43,050 bases of DNA from an uncultured Pelagibacteraceae bacterium. GTDB taxonomy: Bacteria; Pseudomonadota; Alphaproteobacteria; Pelagibacterales; Pelagibacteraceae. Within the stretch, counting starts at the first letter, position 1. The number at the start of each line of letters is the position of its first letter. Of the stretch, positions 25,072-32,876 are shown piece after piece. A model generated the notes under the pieces. That model was given only the letters and a program-made list of their open reading frames with translations, searched no databases and was not told where the DNA came from. The DNA is taken from NCBI GenBank assembly GCA_902555275.1, contig CACDRY010000009.1, positions 1 to 43,050 on the forward strand. Direction: 5' to 3'. The position numbers and the translations under genes were made by a program.

Positions 25072-26943
25072 CTACTGTTGTGGGGTAGGTTGGAGTCCTG
25101 ATTGGGCCAGGTGTTTGTATTTCTCTATTTCATCAAAAATTAAATTATAAATCTTTTTATGTTTCTCAGGTAACTCAAAATCAGGGTCAATGATCTTATC
25201 AATACCAACTCTTATTTTACCACCAACAACAAATTCAGCAGCTTCTTCCATGATCTTTTGTGCTCGCTTAACTTCCTGTTTATGATTGCCTTTTGGAATA
25301 CTGATTAATACTGCATCATGTACAGGCGCATTAATTACGAACCCCGCTTCATGTAACTTGATAATAGCTTGTCTTAAAACATCAGAACCGTTTCCTTGTG
25401 ATGGAAAATTTAACAACGTATTTCGAATAGATTTTGGCTTACCGTTTTTGTCTATTTTAAAAGTTCCATTTGAGTATCTTTGCCAACCAAGGTTTGTTGT
25501 TATCTTTTGAGTTATAGCAACCTTTCTTAATACCTTTTTTATCCAGGCGTCGTATGTTGAAAATAATCTAAAAAATCGTCTTAATAAGTGTCCCGCATAA
25601 AGTAACGAGCATTTTAATTCACCCGCCACGTAACCTGGACCCGCACCATAACCTTGAGCAAAAAATAAAACTTTAACTGTTTCTCTACTCTCAGGGTGAG
25701 ATGTTTTTGTTGCATGCTCAGGAATAATATTTAACCACTTCGCACTTTGGATATAACCGTCCCCCGTGTTGTAGGCTTCAATAAGTTTCTTGTCACCAGA
25801 TACAAACGCCTGGATTGCTAATTCCTGTTGTTCGTAATCAAGATAATACATTACATGACCCCAACCAGGTTTGATCAATGCTCTTTGCCACTTAGCACCG
25901 CCAAATATATTTGCATTAGTTGGTGGAGTACAACGACCCGTTTCAGTACCAAACATGTTCCAGGAACATCTTAACTTCCCATCATGGCACGGATTAAATA
26001 CAGATAACTTTGTTACTGCTTTTAGTTTCCTAATATCTTTATAAATTTGAAAGTCTATAAGATCAGGAAATTTAGAAATTATTTTATCAATATATTTTTT
26101 GTCAGTTCTTAATTTATTAGTTTTAAAAGTTCTTTCCCATTTACCAAACAATTTGTTACGCTTAACTAACTCAACAAACTTATCGTATTTTTCAGTTCCA
26201 TCTTCATCAAATACATTGATTGTTTCATCTAGTTTCTTGATTATTTTTTGTTCTACCGCTGGCCAATATTTTCTAAAATCATTTACTTTTTTATAGTCTA
26301 TATCTATTCCCGCTTTTTCGATCTTGGCTACATGTAATTGACTAGCACCCCTGAATAATATTTGAGATAATTCTGTTTCGTAATCTTCTCTAGTTTCTAA
26401 TTTATTTTTTTTCTCAATATCCTTTACTTGTTCAATGAATATTTTTTGGGTTAATTCAACATCATCTAAACAATATTTTAATATTCGTTTTCTTTGTTCA
26501 GGTGTGTAAGTTTTATTGTTAATTACAATTCCTCTTTCAATATCCTTTTGTTCCTTTGACATGATCTCAGGGATTCCATAATGATTTGCGGTTGTTAATA
26601 AATCCAGGGCACCTTTACCTGATCTAAACGTTTTATATAATCTAACGTTCTCTACGTAAGTGTCCCAACAATTTCTTGGAATTCCTTGTAACAAGTGTAA
26701 CCAACTATGGCCCTCGGCTACTGCATTGAAAGGCACCATTAACGTTCGATCAAAATCGAAAGGTCTTTCATTAAATCTTTTATCAGCGGTCCAATAATCA
26801 AACCTATCTCCTGTAAAGATATCTTTATAAACAAAACAAACTACACGATCTTGGATTGTCTTTGTATGGTCCGCCCATACAAACTCACTATCAACTGCCA
26901 GGACACGATCAAAATTATCTCTTATGAAATTCAAGAAGCTCAT
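25072..26943 (-). CDS. Family A (T7-like) DNA polymerase with 3'-5' exonuclease domain
   Basis: The 623-residue protein has an exonuclease domain with DSE (residues 18-20) as Exo I and YCLDD (157-161) as Exo III. The polymerase domain has motif A YYLDYEQQELA (D369), motif B RETVKVLFFAQGYG (R420, K424, YG 432-433), a NFPSQGNGSDVLRQA helix, and motif C VHDAV (H542, D543). Most family A enzymes have HDE in motif C, so Ala in place of Glu is notable; the catalytic Asp remains. No 5' nuclease domain is present. T7 polymerase is about 704 residues. The gene overlaps the upstream coiled-coil gene by four bases. It probably copies the element DNA after excision. Confidence 0.93.
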   Translation of the reverse strand: MSFLNFIRDNFDRVLAVDSEFVWADHTKTIQDRVVCFVYKDIFTGDRFDYWTADKRFNERPFDFDRTLMVPFNAVAEGHSWLHLLQGIPRNCWDTYVENVRLYKTFRSGKGALDLLTTANHYGIPEIMSKEQKDIERGIVINNKTYTPEQRKRILKYCLDDVELTQKIFIEQVKDIEKKNKLETREDYETELSQILFRGASQLHVAKIEKAGIDIDYKKVNDFRKYWPAVEQKIIKKLDETINVFDEDGTEKYDKFVELVKRNKLFGKWERTFKTNKLRTDKKYIDKIISKFPDLIDFQIYKDIRKLKAVTKLSVFNPCHDGKLRCSWNMFGTETGRCTPPTNANIFGGAKWQRALIKPGWGHVMYYLDYEQQELAIQAFVSGDKKLIEAYNTGDGYIQSAKWLNIIPEHATKTSHPESRETVKVLFFAQGYGAGPGYVAGELKCSLLYAGHLLRRFFRLFSTYDAWIKKVLRKVAITQKITTNLGWQRYSNGTFKIDKNGKPKSIRNTLLNFPSQGNGSDVLRQAIIKLHEAGFVINAPVHDAVLISIPKGNHKQEVKRAQKIMEEAAEFVVGGKIRVGIDKIIDPDFELPEKHKKIYNLIFDEIEKYKHLAQSGLQPTPQQ

Positions 26944-27311
26944 TTTACCCTTACATATTTTTTAATTTTCTTCCCCTTTGATCTTAAATTTGCGTCACCT
27001 TGAATAAACGGATTAAATTTTAAAGTACCAAGTTGTTTTTGACTCTCTTGTACACGAGGGTTCTTTAGCGTGTTCAGGTAAGGCGTAAAGATTGTTTTAC
27101 GTTTAGTCTCAATAAATACTTGAATACATCTTTCAAGATATTCAGAAAATGCACGGTACCAAAAAGCCCATTGTTTCATGTTATCTTCACGTTCGTAAGA
27201 TTTTTTCAAACAATCCGAAAGGATATCGTTTTCTTTTTTGTTAGCTTTGATTATTTTTTCTTGGATTTCTATAATCGTTTCCAGGTCCTTAATCTTTGTA
27301 GTCATATTCAA
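26940..27311 (-). CDS. Coiled-coil hypothetical protein
   Basis: The 123-residue product has a heptad-rich helix in its first half (DLETIIEIQEKIIKANKKEN and onward) and a basic C-terminus with KGKKIKKYVRVK. Its stop overlaps the polymerase start by four bases, so the two are coupled. It could be a polymerase accessory or DNA-binding partner, but no family is recognised. The second ATG (third codon) is an equally good start. Confidence 0.6.
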   Translation of the reverse strand: MNMTTKIKDLETIIEIQEKIIKANKKENDILSDCLKKSYEREDNMKQWAFWYRAFSEYLERCIQVFIETKRKTIFTPYLNTLKNPRVQESQKQLGTLKFNPFIQGDANLRSKGKKIKKYVRVK

Positions 27312-27522
27312 AACCTAACGATTTATAGTATTTACGATCGTCCTTATCCTGGGGAACAATACTAAATTTTAATTCAAAACATTTACCCTCAAACACCATT
27401 GTAACATCAGCATCACTAGGTAATTGTCTCGTCCAATATGTTAAATCTGCAATCTTACGTGTAAGATCAGACATGTTAGTAACACCATCAAACAGTTTAA
27501 CTAGAGAATAACTTTTACGCAT
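27289..27522 (-). CDS. Small hypothetical element protein
   Basis: This 77-residue mixed-charge protein is probably alpha-beta, with VTMVFEGKCFELKFSIV as a beta-hairpin and an acidic, Tyr-rich end (GFEYDYKD). It overlaps the genes on both sides (8 and 23 bp), as phage-type operons often do. No function can be assigned. Confidence 0.5.
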   Translation of the reverse strand: MRKSYSLVKLFDGVTNMSDLTRKIADLTYWTRQLPSDADVTMVFEGKCFELKFSIVPQDKDDRKYYKSLGFEYDYKD

Positions 27523-28129
27523 TTAATTTTTTTCCTTTGAATAGTTTTACTGCGTCGTGGTCTATGTCCTGGATAATATTATCCCCAAACGCCATGTTAA
27601 TTAATTGTGATTGTGTAAACTCAGAAAATTTGTGATCTTCAAACGCTTCTTGTGTTTCAGGTTGCTCACAAACATAACCCGTTTTTAAATTTTCAAAAAA
27701 CACCATACGCCAACCAAGGCACATGGCCTCAATACACCTGATTGATGTTGTGTGGACCACTAAGGCACTTTTACCTTTACCTGGTTGTTTACATATCCAT
27801 ATCTGCTCATTACCGCCACTATCCATAAATGGAACGAGGATAGCGGGAGTTCTAACTGACCTGAATGTTGATAATAACTTCTTATGAGTTAAGTCATCTT
27901 TACCATGCAAGATATATGGAGTCTCTTTATTTGGGTCGTTAACATCTTTTATATGAGCAATTTCTACTACTATAAAATCTTTTAGTTTAGACCCTGGTTT
28001 ACATCTAACGTAAACACCCGCTGTTGGTTTGTTAATTGTTACACCTTTAGACTCAATAAACCCATCTGTCTTTGAGTTATCCTGTAACGTTTTCTTTGTT
28101 GTGTTGCTATCGAATATAATTTCAGACAT
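27515..28129 (-). CDS. Hypothetical element protein
   Basis: The 204-residue protein looks globular, with a beta-rich centre (GVYVRCKPGSKLKDFIVVEIA; TPAILVPFMDSGGNEQIWICKQ) and a helical end. It has a GKGKSALVV segment, which is too short and out of context to call a P-loop. It sits between the AlpA-like gene and the polymerase set. By position it could be a single-strand DNA binding or recombination protein, but no motif proves this. Confidence 0.55.
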   Translation of the reverse strand: MSEIIFDSNTTKKTLQDNSKTDGFIESKGVTINKPTAGVYVRCKPGSKLKDFIVVEIAHIKDVNDPNKETPYILHGKDDLTHKKLLSTFRSVRTPAILVPFMDSGGNEQIWICKQPGKGKSALVVHTTSIRCIEAMCLGWRMVFFENLKTGYVCEQPETQEAFEDHKFSEFTQSQLINMAFGDNIIQDIDHDAVKLFKGKKLNA

Positions 28130-28159
28130 TGTAATATCATTCCTTCCTTTTTTAATAGC

Positions 28160-28369
28160 CTACAAAGTGTTTCTTCCTTTCCGTTCCAAATAGTCATGGA
28201 CCTTAGACACTTCGTATAAGATTATTCCGCCTCTATTTGATTTTGGGTCTCTACCCACAACGGTATAGGGCAGGCCGAATTTTCCCTGTCGTTGTTTTGA
28301 AAGTGTTGATGTTTTAATACCGAACACTTGTTCAATTTCTTTTGGTCTAAAATATTTTTTTTCAATCAT
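28160..28369 (-). CDS. AlpA/excisionase-type HTH protein
   Basis: The 69-residue protein begins KKYFRPKEIEQVFGIKTSTLSKQ, a winged helix of the AlpA/Xis kind, then a basic wing with GRDPKSNRGGIILYEVSKV. AlpA-type proteins act as excisionase or integrase activator in P4-like elements, which suits the P4-type integrase here. Its start overlaps the upstream gene by four bases. It is not next to the integrase, so it may instead be an operon regulator. Confidence 0.72.
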   Translation of the reverse strand: MIEKKYFRPKEIEQVFGIKTSTLSKQRQGKFGLPYTVVGRDPKSNRGGIILYEVSKVHDYLERKGRNTL

Positions 28370-29088
28370 GTTGGTTTAAATAAATCTGTTATTCCGCCTA
28401 CACCAAAATTCTTTGCGTATTGTTCTTGTTCAAGTGCCAGGCGTCTATCTGCACGTTCTTTAATAATTTGTTCTAATGGTTTTTGTGGAATGGTTACTTT
28501 AGGTTCAGGTTTAACTTCTACTTTAGGTTCTATCTTTGGTACATCAACAATAGGTTTAGGTTTCTTTTTTCCTTTGTACATGCCTATCATTTTTAATTCA
28601 CGATCAGACAAATAATCAGGCCCCATGGATTTATAAGTTTTTCTTATAGTTTCTCTTAACTCTTTCATCTCAGCGGGATTACCTTTTGATGTTTCCAGAA
28701 TAGAGTCCCAACTATTCATCTTCTGTTTTTGTGAACGATCAGACGGATATGTTGACGGGTCGTTGTTATCAAATTTTTTTGGTGGTTGTTTATAGTTCTC
28801 AGTATCAATTATATTTGGGTTATCGTAGTGTCCAGGCTTAGGTCCACCGTCAAACTCATAATGTAATCTAGCTAACCTTTCATAAAATCCTTCTTGTCTT
28901 ATTTTGGGTTTACTTCCGTTAGCAAACTTTTTAATGGTATTGGTTTTTGGTGGTACTGCGTTAGGCTTACGAACAGGAACATCATTTTTTTTAAAAGAAT
29001 TTATAAAGTTTCCTGAAACAGGGTCATGTATTAATGGCTCTTTTTTATTGATATCAAATACAGGAATTAAATCTTTTTGTTTGCCCAT
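28366..29088 (-). CDS. Pro/Lys-rich hypothetical protein
   Basis: The 240-residue protein is low-complexity, with many Pro, Lys and Asn and a run of PKIEPKVEVKPEPKVTIP near 185-205. It ends with a short helix and GVGGITDLFKPT, a Gly-rich tail of a kind often seen in marine phage proteins. It is probably largely disordered. No enzyme motif is seen. It could be a virion-associated or scaffold-like protein of the satellite, but this is a guess. Confidence 0.5.
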   Translation of the reverse strand: MGKQKDLIPVFDINKKEPLIHDPVSGNFINSFKKNDVPVRKPNAVPPKTNTIKKFANGSKPKIRQEGFYERLARLHYEFDGGPKPGHYDNPNIIDTENYKQPPKKFDNNDPSTYPSDRSQKQKMNSWDSILETSKGNPAEMKELRETIRKTYKSMGPDYLSDRELKMIGMYKGKKKPKPIVDVPKIEPKVEVKPEPKVTIPQKPLEQIIKERADRRLALEQEQYAKNFGVGGITDLFKPT

Positions 29089-29097
29089 AACTTAATC

Positions 29098-29625
29098 TTA
29101 ATTTTGCCTGTCCTTTATCATTTCCAAAACTTCTGCCAGGGTTTCGTCGCCCGATAATAGGATTTTATATTTTTGTTCGATTGCTGTTGTGAATGGTTTA
29201 TCTTTAGCTTTACCGTTTGATTTAACGGACCCGCCACTATTAAAAAATCTAATACGATTATCTAACTCATCAACATTAACGGAGTCTAAAAAGTTTTTAT
29301 AACTACCCGTATAACCTTTTTTTCTAGCTCTTTCGAATGCGTCTCTTATCTGTCTAGCTTCAATGGTTAACATCATTTCAGCTTCTTCTTCGGGAGTTTC
29401 AGACGCTAACTTTATACTCTTAGTTTTTTTCTTAACTAAATCTTCGTCTAGTATTCCTTTAAATCCTTTTCGCTTTAAATATTCTGTTGGACTTTCATTC
29501 TCTTGGACGTCAACACCATCAAGGTAATCGTCCAATAACATCTCATACGTTTCTCTATCTGCTAGTCTTTCTTTAAGACTCTTGCTCTCATAGATTGGTT
29601 TATCGATATTAGAATTTTTTTTCAT
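29098..29625 (-). CDS. Charged hypothetical element protein
   Basis: The 175-residue protein is rich in Glu and Lys and mainly helical, with an acidic middle (ASETPEEEAEMML) and FFNSGGSVKSNGK near the end. Gly-rich tails like this occur in several marine phage proteins. It starts 58 bp after the stop of the next upstream gene, and its stop is nine bases before the following start. No domain is recognised. Confidence 0.5.
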   Translation of the reverse strand: MKKNSNIDKPIYESKSLKERLADRETYEMLLDDYLDGVDVQENESPTEYLKRKGFKGILDEDLVKKKTKSIKLASETPEEEAEMMLTIEARQIRDAFERARKKGYTGSYKNFLDSVNVDELDNRIRFFNSGGSVKSNGKAKDKPFTTAIEQKYKILLSGDETLAEVLEMIKDRQN

Positions 29626-29683
29626 TTAAAAGTCTATACATGTCGACAATTAAATAATCAAAAAACAGGGTACGCGGTAAACG

Positions 29684-30040
29684 TTATTTTATTTGATATT
29701 TTTTTTTGTGTTTTTTAATGTTGTCTTTGAAATTTCTAGCTCTTTTTTCTTGAGAAATATTTGTTTTACGACCCATCAATTTTGCGATCATAACATAGTC
29801 TCTAGTGTTAACGTAATTCCAAATAATAGTGCTATCAGATTTATTTTTATTTTTTGGTAATTCCTTTAACATGTTCAGGGTATCGTAACAGATCATAGGC
29901 CAGGACCTAACTCTAACCAGGTGTGATGTTTCTTGTTTAGCGTAAATCTTTAATGTAGCCAACGCCTTATGTTCAGGCACATTGTACTTATTTAAAAACG
30001 CAACTGTCTTTGAATATTTTTTCTTTTTAACTTTACCCAT
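29684..30040 (-). CDS. Basic hypothetical protein next to the integrase
   Basis: This 118-residue, very basic protein begins MGKVKKKKYS and ends IKKHKKKYQIK. The middle contains LVRVRSWPMICYDTL and DYVMIAKLMGRKTNISQEKR, the latter resembling a helix-turn-helix recognition segment. A DNA-binding role is likely from charge alone. It lies 46 bp downstream of the integrase gene on the same strand. Confidence 0.5.
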   Translation of the reverse strand: MGKVKKKKYSKTVAFLNKYNVPEHKALATLKIYAKQETSHLVRVRSWPMICYDTLNMLKELPKNKNKSDSTIIWNYVNTRDYVMIAKLMGRKTNISQEKRARNFKDNIKKHKKKYQIK

Positions 30041-30086
30041 AATCCTTGCCTATAACCCTTATACATGAAGCAAGGACTACGGACAA

Positions 30087-31442
30087 TTACTTAACTTCCT
30101 TAATCAAATCAGTTTGTTCTTCTTGCTCAAACTCAATAGAGTCTATTCCCTCAACAACCTGGTCCTCTAAAATTTTTGAGTATTTATTAAACACCTGAAC
30201 CGTAACGCCCAGGGCATCTGCACCGCCTTTAACATCATTTTTCTTAATGTAATAATTAGAAGCAAATGTATGACGTGTAGAATATAATTTTAGATCGCGT
30301 TCTATTCCACCAAGTAATAAAAGTTTCTTCCATGTCTTACGTACATCTACCAGGTAAGGTGTTTTTCCTTTTTTCTTTTTACCTATTTTTTTACCGAAAT
30401 CTTTAGACGGAAAAATATAAGCGTTTCTTATATCGTTAGGGTCATAAAAGAATTTAGAATTAGGATTATTGAATTTATCACGCTGAATAGTTTGTAATAT
30501 TTCAACTGCTTTTGCACCTATTCTAAATTGAACCTTTTTATTTTTTTTAGATGTTTTTGTTTTTTGATAAATAAAACTAGGTTTGTAACCCGCTTTGTAA
30601 TTATCCCATTTTAAGGACGCAACCTCGCTTATAGTTCTTCGACCCGTTGCAAGCATTATACAGATCATGGCACAAGCAACTAGCGACAACTTATATTTGT
30701 TATAATGGGACATTAAAAAACGTCCTGTTATTTTGTCCTTTCGAAACGCAACAGCAAAGACTCTTTTGAGTTCAATAGGACTTAAAAAGTCTAAATATTC
30801 TTTTTCTGCATTTAGTTTTTTAGCTTCCAATCTAAATGGATTATCTTTTGTTTTAACAAACGTATTCCAAAACATTCTCAAATATTGGACCAATCTGTTA
30901 GCAACATAAGGCGCTCTTTTACTGATAGCTTTGTGTAAATCTTCAACGTCTTTTGGTCTAATTTTATAAAGTTTTATGTATTGCAAATCCTTAACAGTAG
31001 TTAATCTTTGAACAATATCCCCGTCGTTAGTTTTCCTGAATATCCAAACTTTTGCCATGGCACGAAAACCCTTAACCGTGGCCTTGGAATAGTAGGGACT
31101 ACTCTCGTTAAATTCCTCATCATAAAATTTTAATAATCCATCACCCAGGTTTAGTTTCTCATTTTCTGTTACATCTTTTTCTTTCGGGTCTTTACCTAGA
31201 AATAAATCATTATCTATTTTCTTTGCTCTAAGTTCAGCTTCACGGATAGTTATTTTAGGATAGTTACCAACCCGAAATCTTTCAGGGTGTTTTTTACCTT
31301 TAACACGATATTGAAAATACCAAGTTCTGCCGCCGCCAGGATTAATCCATAACTCCAGGCCAGGATAATCAGCGGGATATATTTTTCTTTTGTCTAATGG
31401 ATTGAGCGATTTAATAGTCGCTTCTGTTAACTTACGTTTCAT
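30087..31442 (-). CDS. P4-type tyrosine integrase
   Basis: The 451-residue protein has the DUF4102 N-terminal arm-binding domain (LTEATIKSLNPLDKRKIYPA then GLELWINPGGGRTWYFQYR), a central core-binding domain and a C-terminal catalytic domain. Catalytic residues seen are Arg in ATGRRTISE (268-269), the hairpin Lys in QKTKTSKK (about 295), Arg-His in YSTRHTFAS (390-391, with Tyr replacing the usual first His) and Tyr421 in FNKYSK. It should recombine the element into tRNA-Thr. It reads away from the tRNA, with about 210 bp of att region between, the usual arrangement of such islands. Confidence 0.94.
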   Translation of the reverse strand: MKRKLTEATIKSLNPLDKRKIYPADYPGLELWINPGGGRTWYFQYRVKGKKHPERFRVGNYPKITIREAELRAKKIDNDLFLGKDPKEKDVTENEKLNLGDGLLKFYDEEFNESSPYYSKATVKGFRAMAKVWIFRKTNDGDIVQRLTTVKDLQYIKLYKIRPKDVEDLHKAISKRAPYVANRLVQYLRMFWNTFVKTKDNPFRLEAKKLNAEKEYLDFLSPIELKRVFAVAFRKDKITGRFLMSHYNKYKLSLVACAMICIMLATGRRTISEVASLKWDNYKAGYKPSFIYQKTKTSKKNKKVQFRIGAKAVEILQTIQRDKFNNPNSKFFYDPNDIRNAYIFPSKDFGKKIGKKKKGKTPYLVDVRKTWKKLLLLGGIERDLKLYSTRHTFASNYYIKKNDVKGGADALGVTVQVFNKYSKILEDQVVEGIDSIEFEQEEQTDLIKEVK

Positions 31443-31540
31443 AATATTATTTTCCTTGTCTGTTTTCCTTTTAGTTTAGAATGATCAGAATAGAAAACTT
31501 TGAGTACAAACGCGGAACGCTATAAACGTAAAAAAGATAA

Positions 31541-31561
31541 CTCACTACAAACTCACTACAA
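31541..31561 (+). promoter_or_regulatory. Candidate integrase arm-type sites (proximal end), two copies
   Basis: CTCACTACAA occurs at 31541-31550 and 31552-31561, directly repeated with an 11-bp period, between the integrase gene and the core att site. The third copy is at 22890. Period and placement fit cooperative integrase binding. Confidence 0.55.
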
Positions 31562-31650
31562 AAAGTTCTACTTTCATACTCTGTACGTTTTCCGTTCCAG
31601 ACTCGTTCTGTCTTTCTATTAATGAGAATTGTTAAGGATTAGTTAGTTTT

Positions 31651-31701
31651 TGATGGTGCCCCCGCACGGACTCGAACCGCGGACCTATTGATTACAAATC
31701 A
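31651..31701 (-). repeat. Proximal att site (inside intact tRNA-Thr)
   Basis: This is the second copy of the 51-bp direct repeat. It covers the 3' half of the intact tRNA-Thr plus three bases downstream. The element-supplied copy restores the tRNA, which is why the gene remains complete. Confidence 0.93.
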
Positions 31702-31729
31702 ATTGCTCTACCAGCTGAGCTACAAGGGC
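31654..31729 (-). tRNA. tRNA-Thr (anticodon UGU)
   Basis: On the minus strand the acceptor GCCCTTG pairs with CGGGGGC. The D arm is GCTCAGCTGGTAGAGC, the anticodon stem ATTGA/TCAAT has loop TTTGTAA (UGU), and the T arm GTTCGAGTC and encoded ACCA follow. It is the integration target of the adjoining element. The 3' half may come from the element; the distal repeat keeps one base difference in the T loop region. Confidence 0.95.
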
Positions 31730-31770
31730 ATGTAGGGTTTTGTAACTGCATTTAATATATTATCAAGAAA

Positions 31771-32508
31771 TTATTTCTGTTGATTTATATGATGAAAAAC
31801 TATTGCTGCACTATTTGATATATTTAAACTTTCAATATTTTTATTAATATTAATTCTGACACTAAAGTCTGTATATTTTTCAGTATGACGATTAAGACCA
31901 TGTCCCTCTGAACCAAATAGTAAAATATTATTTCCATTCCATTTAACCTCTGTAAAATTTTTATTAGAATTCGATGCAAATCCATAAACCCAAAAATTTT
32001 TCTCTCTTAAGTATTTTAAAGTTGTATTTATATTTGAAACTTGAAAAATATTTAAGTGTTCAACACAACCACTTGCAGATTTATATAGTAATTTACTTTC
32101 ACTTGGAAAATGTCTTTCTTTCACAATCAGTCCGTCTATATTAAATGATGCAGCGCTTCTAATTAAAGAACCTATATTCCTTGGATCTGTAACCTCATCC
32201 AAACAAACAAATGTTAAGTTATTTTTATCTCTGATAAACTCTTTTAGTTCTGGATTCTGCAAATGTTCTATTTCTGCGACATATCCCTGATGTGAAATAT
32301 CCTCACTTCTACAGTATTTATCTAATTCTTTTTTTGTTTTGAAAAAAACTTTAAGATCTTTCAATAAATTTTTATGTGGGTTTTGTTTGTGAATATTTTT
32401 TTTACTATCTTCTGTTAAGAAAACTTTAATTACTCTTCTTTTTGGGTTCTTTAATGCTTCAATAACAGCATGTCGTCCAGCTATAAAAAAGGATGATTTT
32501 TGAGTCAT
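31771..32508 (-). CDS. rlmB: TrmH/SpoU-family 23S rRNA 2'-O-methyltransferase (RlmB-type)
   Basis: The 245-residue protein has the SpoU substrate-binding N-terminal domain (FIAGRHAVIEALKNPKRRV) and the knotted SPOUT domain with motif 1 LDEVTDPRNIGSLIRSAASF, motif 2 LLFGSEGHGLNRH and motif 3 SLNISNSAAIVF. RlmB methylates G2251 of 23S rRNA; tRNA TrmH relatives are similar, but the N-terminal domain favours RlmB. It reads leftward towards tRNA-Thr, in line with a rRNA/tRNA gene cluster. Confidence 0.88.
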   Translation of the reverse strand: MTQKSSFFIAGRHAVIEALKNPKRRVIKVFLTEDSKKNIHKQNPHKNLLKDLKVFFKTKKELDKYCRSEDISHQGYVAEIEHLQNPELKEFIRDKNNLTFVCLDEVTDPRNIGSLIRSAASFNIDGLIVKERHFPSESKLLYKSASGCVEHLNIFQVSNINTTLKYLREKNFWVYGFASNSNKNFTEVKWNGNNILLFGSEGHGLNRHTEKYTDFSVRININKNIESLNISNSAAIVFHHINQQK

Positions 32509-32615
32509 ATTTTATGAATTTATAGGGTTTTTATACTATTTTTTCTGAAATTCACGTATTGCATTTGTACAATAAAAATATATAAAACGCATGTTGTTTA
32601 AAGCTTTATTGAACA

Positions 32616-32631
32616 AGGGGACGCTTCCCCT
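32616..32631. other. Small GC-rich hairpin before tRNA-Tyr
   Basis: AGGGGA and TCCCCT form a 6-bp stem around CGCT, eight bases before the tRNA-Tyr 5' end. It could mark processing of the tRNA leader or be incidental. Confidence 0.35.
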
Positions 32632-32639
32632 GCTATTAG

Positions 32640-32725
<86 letters not shown>

Positions 32726-32767
32726 TTCAATAAATATTTAAATAATTTAGGAGTATACTTGGGTGAT

Positions 32768-32841
32768 GCGGGTGTAGTTCAATGGTAGAACGCTAGCCTT
32801 CCAAGCTGGATGTAAGGGTTCGATTCCCTTTACCCGCTCCA
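32768..32841 (+). tRNA. tRNA-Gly (anticodon UCC)
   Basis: The acceptor GCGGGTG pairs with TACCCGC. The D arm is GTTCAATGGTAGAAC, the anticodon loop CTTCCAA (UCC), the T arm GGGTTCGATTCCC, and CCA is encoded. It lies just before tuf, the classic tRNA-Tyr/Gly/tuf/tRNA-Trp layout. Confidence 0.95.
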
Positions 32842-32876
32842 AAATTAAAAAAAGGAAAAAATGAGGTAAAAAAGTA

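Larger units (their letters stand above)
22721..31701 (-). mobile_element. Integrated satellite-like element in tRNA-Thr (~8.9 kb)
   Basis: The element is bounded by a 51-bp direct repeat with one mismatch, which is the 3' half of tRNA-Thr. The intact tRNA stands at the integrase end. Almost all genes read leftwards: integrase, unknown small proteins, an AlpA-like HTH, a family A DNA polymerase, a winged helix and an HTH protein. One small zinc-ribbon gene reads rightwards. No capsid, portal, terminase, tail or lysis gene can be recognised, and the size is far below pelagiphage genomes (about 35-60 kb). This fits phage satellites such as VEIMEs or tRNA-targeting tycheposons. Base use looks less AT-rich and richer in CCAGG/CCTGG than the host DNA. 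Confidence 0.88.

Noticed and set aside
27515..28129. P-loop NTPase from the GKGKSALVV segment
   Set aside because: The GxxxxGK[ST] spacing is not met, and no Walker B or helicase motif follows.
22721..31701. Complete prophage
   Set aside because: It is too small, and no capsid, portal, terminase, tail or lysis gene can be recognised.
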